Shown here: positions 42,181 through 44,925 of the stretch, in pieces | Layout: the number at the start of each line of letters is the position of its first letter | Numbering within the stretch: the first letter of the stretch is position 1 | Source: an uncultured bacterium | GTDB lineage: Bacteria; Bacteroidota; Bacteroidia; Bacteroidales; Muribaculaceae | Reading direction: 5' to 3' | Assembly: GCA_905214735.1 (NCBI GenBank) | Contig: CAJMNI010000017.1 | Span: 1 to 44,925, forward strand | Length of the DNA stretch: 44,925 bases | The notes under the pieces: generated by a model | The model's input: the letters and a program-made list of their open reading frames with translations, nothing else | Told to the model about the DNA's origin: nothing | Databases searched by the model: none | Translations under genes and position numbers: made by a program

Positions 42181-42870
42181 TCAGAGAGTTTGCGGGCAGA
42201 TGCCGGGGATGCTTTCGGAAGCGACGATGCGACCGTCGGCCATGTTGATCACGCGGTCGGCTATGGCGTTCATCGAGGGGTCGTGGGTGACGATCACGAA
42301 AGTCTGGCTGAACTGCTGACGAAGGTCGGCGATAAGGGCGCGGATTTCGTCGCGGTTGCGGGAGTCGAGGCTTCCGGTGGGTTCGTCGGCGAAAATCACC
42401 TTCGGCTCGTTGACCAGGGCGCGGGCGAAGGCTGTGCGCTGGCGCTCGCCGCCCGACATTTCCGCGGGGCGGTGAGTGAGACGCTCCCCGAGGCCGAGGG
42501 TGTCGAGCAGTTCGGCGGCGCGTTCCATCGCCTTGCGCCGTGACACGCCGCCGATCAGAGCCGGCATCGCCACATTCTCCTGCGCCGTGAATTCGGGGAG
42601 CAGCTGGTGGAACTGGAAAACAAACCCTATGTTGCGGTTGCGGAAGGAGGAGAGACGGCGGTCGTTCATCTTGAAAATCGGTTCGCCGTCGTAGATCACC
42701 TCGCCGCTGTCGGGGCGGTCGAGCGACCCGGCGATCTGGAGCAGCGTGGTTTTCCCGGCGCCGCTCGGGCCGACGATAGTGATGATCTCGTTGCTCCCGA
42801 TCGAAAGGGATATGTCGGTGAGCACCCGGAGATTCCCGTAAGACTTATTGATATTGAGAAGCTCAATCAT
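42181..42870 (-). CDS. lolD: ABC transporter ATPase, LolD/MacB type
   Basis: ATPase of the FtsE/LolD/MacB group; the Lol version releases lipoproteins from the inner membrane. Walker A is VGPSGAGKTTLLQIAGSLD, the signature is MSGGERQRTAFARAL, Walker B is VIFADEPTGSLDSRN, and the switch region has VTHDPSMN. The 229 aa length is normal. The permease partner is not in the window, so the choice between lipoprotein release and another MacB-type export is inference. The start overlaps the end of tcdA by 8 bases. Confidence 0.9.
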   Translation of the reverse strand: MIELLNINKSYGNLRVLTDISLSIGSNEIITIVGPSGAGKTTLLQIAGSLDRPDSGEVIYDGEPIFKMNDRRLSSFRNRNIGFVFQFHQLLPEFTAQENVAMPALIGGVSRRKAMERAAELLDTLGLGERLTHRPAEMSGGERQRTAFARALVNEPKVIFADEPTGSLDSRNRDEIRALIADLRQQFSQTFVIVTHDPSMNAIADRVINMADGRIVASESIPGICPQTL

Positions 42871-43591
42871 TATTAGCTATTTCTTTGAGAACTTTCGACG
42901 CTAAAAAAATTCCGAATATGGCCGGGATGGTGGCTATTGTGCCGAAGGAGGAACGTTTGTTGGGCTCGTCGAGGTGAATGATGCTCGCGCTGCGGGGAGC
43001 TTCCGTGCTTGCCACCACCCGGAGCGGCCGCCGCAGTCCGGCTTTCTTAAGCCGCTGTCTGACGGCGCGGGCAAGCCCGTCTTCACGTGTGGACCATAGA
43101 TCGGCATACTCCACGCGGGTCGGATCAGTGCGCCCTCCTGCCCCCATCGAGGAGATGATCCTCACCCCGCGGCGGAGGCATTCGGCGATCAGAGCCACCT
43201 TCGGAGCCACCGTGTCGATGGCGTCGATCACATAATCATACCCCTCGTCGAGGATCGCCGGCACATTTCCGGGTTCGATAAATTCGCGCCGGGCATCGAC
43301 TTCGATGTCGGGATTGATGTCGAGGAAACGCTCCCTGAAGAGCTCCACCTTGGGGCGCCCGATGGTGGAGACAAGGGCGATCAGCTGGCGGTTGAGGTTG
43401 CTCGGGGCCACGCAGTCGGCATCGATAAGGGCGAGATGCCCTATTCCCGTGCGGGCGAGCATCTCGGCGGCATAGCCGCCCACTCCCCCGACTCCGGCCA
43501 CAAGCACACGGGCACGACGAAGCCGCTCCATGGCTTCGTCGCCAAGAAGCAGCCTGCTGCGCGAGTCGCGTTCGCTCAACGGCGAATCCAT
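42863..43591 (-). CDS. tcdA: tRNA threonylcarbamoyladenosine dehydratase TcdA (ThiF/E1-like)
   Basis: ATP-dependent enzyme that cyclises t6A at tRNA position 37 to ct6A. The start LSERDSRSRLLLGDEAMERLRRARVLVAGVGGVGGYAAE contains the family opening and the nucleotide-binding Gly-rich loop. LIDADCVAPSNLNRQLIAL holds the adenylation residues, and DYVIDAIDTVAPKVALI is typical. The end (FGTIATIPAIFGIFLASKVL) matches the family. The 242 aa product is complete. It overlaps the HMA gene by 16 bases and lolD by 8. Confidence 0.94.
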   Translation of the reverse strand: MDSPLSERDSRSRLLLGDEAMERLRRARVLVAGVGGVGGYAAEMLARTGIGHLALIDADCVAPSNLNRQLIALVSTIGRPKVELFRERFLDINPDIEVDARREFIEPGNVPAILDEGYDYVIDAIDTVAPKVALIAECLRRGVRIISSMGAGGRTDPTRVEYADLWSTREDGLARAVRQRLKKAGLRRPLRVVASTEAPRSASIIHLDEPNKRSSFGTIATIPAIFGIFLASKVLKEIANND

Positions 43592-43791
43592 GCTCCCTCG
43601 AAACCCGTCTCTTCGATCGCTTTCTCAACCTGAGCCGCCGTTTCGGCGTTCTCGGGAAGTCCGTGCACTTCAAGCACCTTGTCGGTCGATTCGAGGTCGA
43701 GGTCCCACTGCGCGTCGGGGAAGCGCTTGTTCATCTCGCTGAGGATGGCGTTTTTACACCCTCCGCATTTTGCATTTGTCTTGAAAAGCAT
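43576..43791 (-). CDS. Small heavy-metal-associated (HMA) domain protein
   Basis: 71-aa metal-binding protein of the copper-chaperone fold, probably handling Cu(I) or another soft metal. It starts MLFKTNAKCGGCKNAILSEM, with the CGGC pair in the position of the HMA MxCxxC motif, although the usual Met before the first Cys is replaced. The end AAQVEKAIEETGFEGAWI has the HMA final helix. Upstream in-frame extension would run through the regulator gene and is rejected. It follows the Crp/Fnr gene by 8 bases; the regulator may respond to a metal or redox signal, which is inference. Confidence 0.88.
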   Translation of the reverse strand: MLFKTNAKCGGCKNAILSEMNKRFPDAQWDLDLESTDKVLEVHGLPENAETAAQVEKAIEETGFEGAWIRR

Positions 43792-43799
43792 AACTTGGA

Positions 43800-44372
43800 T
43801 CAAAGATAGATTTTCTTCAGGTTGGAGAGATACTGCTGGGTGATGCCGAGGTAGGAGGCGATGGTGCGCATCGGAACTTTGTGAAGCAGGTCGGGACGCG
43901 ATTTGACGAGCGACTGGAAACGCTCTGCGGCGTTGCCGTTGATCACCGAGTTTTTCATGTCGGTGTAGTAGAGCTGGCACTGCGCCATGCTCAGAGCCCA
44001 CTGGGCGAATTCGTGGGAATTCTTCACGAGCTCGTCGAAATCCTGCTTGCTGCAGTGCATCACTTCCGACGGACAGCATGCCACCACATGATAAAACGAC
44101 GGCTGACCGAAGTAATAGGAATGATTCGACATCATCATCGTGCCGGGAAGCGCGAAGCCCCAGCAACGCTCGTCGCTGCCGTTCATGTAATTATAGGAGA
44201 ATATGCCCGTCCTCACCACGTATATATCGGGATTGACTGTGCCTTTTTCTATTATGGCCTCTCCTCGCTTCAGCTTGATGGGCGACATCTTCGATATAAA
44301 TTCGTTCATAATGTCGCTTCTGAGCTGGAAATTGCATTCCTGACGCAATAGCTCTTTAACTTCTTCTTCCAT
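43800..44372 (-). CDS. Crp/Fnr-family transcriptional regulator
   Basis: DNA-binding protein with an N-terminal cyclic-nucleotide-binding-like beta-roll (PIKLKRGEAIIEKGTVNPDIYVVRTGIFSYNY) and a C-terminal helical part ending RTIASYLGITQQYLSNLKKIYL, the HTH. The region before the HTH has AERFQSLVKSRPDLLHKVP, typical of Bacteroidetes Crp-like proteins. No cysteine cluster for a Fnr iron-sulfur centre is evident; Cys 13, 70, 94, 95 and others are scattered. The 190 aa length is normal. First gene of the operon; a Fnr-box-like palindrome precedes it. Confidence 0.93.
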   Translation of the reverse strand: MEEEVKELLRQECNFQLRSDIMNEFISKMSPIKLKRGEAIIEKGTVNPDIYVVRTGIFSYNYMNGSDERCWGFALPGTMMMSNHSYYFGQPSFYHVVACCPSEVMHCSKQDFDELVKNSHEFAQWALSMAQCQLYYTDMKNSVINGNAAERFQSLVKSRPDLLHKVPMRTIASYLGITQQYLSNLKKIYL

Positions 44373-44401
44373 ATTAACAGCTGTTTTTTATATTTCGCAC
44401 G

Positions 44402-44415
44402 TTGCAGTTGTGCAA
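44402..44415. promoter_or_regulatory. Crp/Fnr-type palindrome TTGCA-N4-TGCAA
   Basis: A perfect 5-4-5 inverted repeat with the half-site spacing of Crp/Fnr operators, 30 bases upstream of the regulator's ATG. It suits autoregulation of the regulator operon. Confidence 0.55.
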
Positions 44416-44541
44416 TTTATAATCCCTCCTTAATTTATTTTAAATTTTTATATCAACTTAATTCATGAAAAGAGGAATTTGGGTCAAAGTTAGTAAAAAG
44501 AATTGAATTTAAGGAATTTCAAGAAAAAATATTTAGAATTA

Positions 44542-44555
44542 TTGACATATGTCAA
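44542..44555. promoter_or_regulatory. Crp/Fnr-type palindrome TTGAC-N4-GTCAA
   Basis: TTGACATATGTCAA is a perfect 14-base palindrome with the TTGAC/GTCAA half-sites classic for Fnr-like regulators. It lies 170 bases upstream of the regulator gene and about 100 bases upstream of a plus-strand -7 box, so it could serve either direction. Confidence 0.6.
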
Positions 44556-44652
44556 GAGCACCGGAACGCCGGGGATAAAATATTTATTGTTAAATATTAT
44601 TAAAATTGCACTTAAATGCATTTTAAATGCAATATATCTGCAAAATTTTCGC

Positions 44653-44660
44653 TACTTTTG
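44653..44660 (+). promoter_or_regulatory. -7 element of a plus-strand promoter at the right end
   Basis: TACTTTTG matches TAnnTTTG. No TTTG lies 20 bases upstream; the -33 region reads GCAA, so the promoter is weak or activator dependent. Confidence 0.5.
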
Positions 44661-44666
44661 TAGTGT

Positions 44667-44739
44667 GTTTTTCATAGTATTAAATTAAGATTAAGGTTTC
44701 AACCTGCTTCTTTGGGAAAAGAGGCAGGTTTATTTTTTT
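44667..44739 (+). ncRNA. Candidate small RNA or attenuated leader of ~70 nt
   Basis: Bounded by the -7 box TACTTTTG on the left and a strong intrinsic terminator on the right. There is no open frame of useful size between them. The start point is inferred from the -7 box. If a gene lies just beyond the window, this could be its attenuator rather than an independent RNA. Confidence 0.45.
44701..44739 (+). terminator. Strong intrinsic terminator
   Basis: A 13-bp stem with one G-U pair (AACCTGCTTCTTT with AAAGAGGCAGGTT), a 4-base loop, then TATTTTTTT. Textbook form on the plus strand. The remaining bases to the right edge show no gene. Confidence 0.88.
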
Positions 44740-44925
44740 GTGATATCCGGCCTCATTTTGTGACGCCCGCCTCAACCATCCGCCTCCCGGAGACGTTATA
44801 TCCTGTGAAGCGCGGTGGACTCCGGTTCCCCTCGATTCTTCAGAAATTACTAAAAATCTTTATTCTTCAGATTTAAGTACATGACAAAAATTTAAAGATG
44901 TCGATTTTTGAGGCATAGTCAGGCC

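Overview
The window is chromosomal DNA from a GC-rich member of the order Bacteroidales; my best guess is the gut family Muribaculaceae, but rank below order is inference. The order-level call rests on the promoters (TTTG, 20 bases, TAnnTTTG, repeatedly and on both strands), on Bacteroidetes-type families (DUF4105, DUF2851, DUF3467, AAA_14/DUF4143, EpsG), and on long forms of SecA (1131 aa) and IspG (534 aa). I saw no rRNA, tRNA, CRISPR array, transposase or phage structural gene.

Bases 1-8772 hold housekeeping genes on the plus strand: an RluB-type pseudouridine synthase cut by the left edge and carrying a Gln/Gly/Tyr/Arg tandem repeat, asnS, a DUF4105 membrane protein, an alkaline-phosphatase-superfamily protein with an altered metal site, and secA. 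A foldable intergenic segment follows. Bases 8948-15469 are visibly more AT-rich and form a surface-polysaccharide cluster: an EpsG-like polymerase, a protein resembling a beta-propeller, two GT2 glycosyltransferases, a Wzx flippase, and a convergent third GT2 with its own promoter. There is no initiating sugar-phosphate transferase and no sugar-nucleotide gene, so these must lie elsewhere.

Bases 15546-19453 run on the minus strand: greA and a HIT protein (one promoter and one terminator), then an iron-type alcohol dehydrogenase and an acyl-CoA/AMP ligase. On the plus strand come sufE and a POT peptide transporter, then an array of telomere-like heptamers, a minus-strand lipoprotein gene, and a divergently transcribed ABC exporter pair. 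Next are an unknown secreted protein behind a 5-copy tandem repeat and an AT-rich AAA_14/DUF4143 gene with twin direct repeats at its predicted transcription start.

Bases 28061-37394 are a plus-strand series, much of it RNA modification: a NOL1/NOP2/Sun-type m5C methyltransferase, an RsmI-like methylase and a YycJ-type MBL hydrolase joined by ATGA overlaps, an MscS channel, DUF2851, an RluA-type pseudouridine synthase, a PAP2-like membrane protein and ispG.

Bases 37395-40045 look like an eroded accessory island: intergenic repeats, a RhuM-family gene, a 223-base near-symmetrical inverted repeat, the last ~50 codons of a DNA methyltransferase or type IIG restriction gene, and a Crp/Fnr gene without its N-terminus. 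Bases 40124-44372 are minus-strand: cysS, DUF3467, and an overlapping operon of a Crp/Fnr regulator, an HMA metal-binding protein, tcdA and lolD. The right end holds two Crp/Fnr-type palindromes and a possible small RNA with a clear intrinsic terminator.

I found no complete defence system or wholly new multi-gene pathway. The most promising unexplained items are the large inverted repeat beside the methyltransferase remnant, the repeats at the AAA_14/DUF4143 transcription start, the repeat-rich tail on RluB, the small-RNA candidate at the right end, and the propeller-like protein of the polysaccharide cluster.
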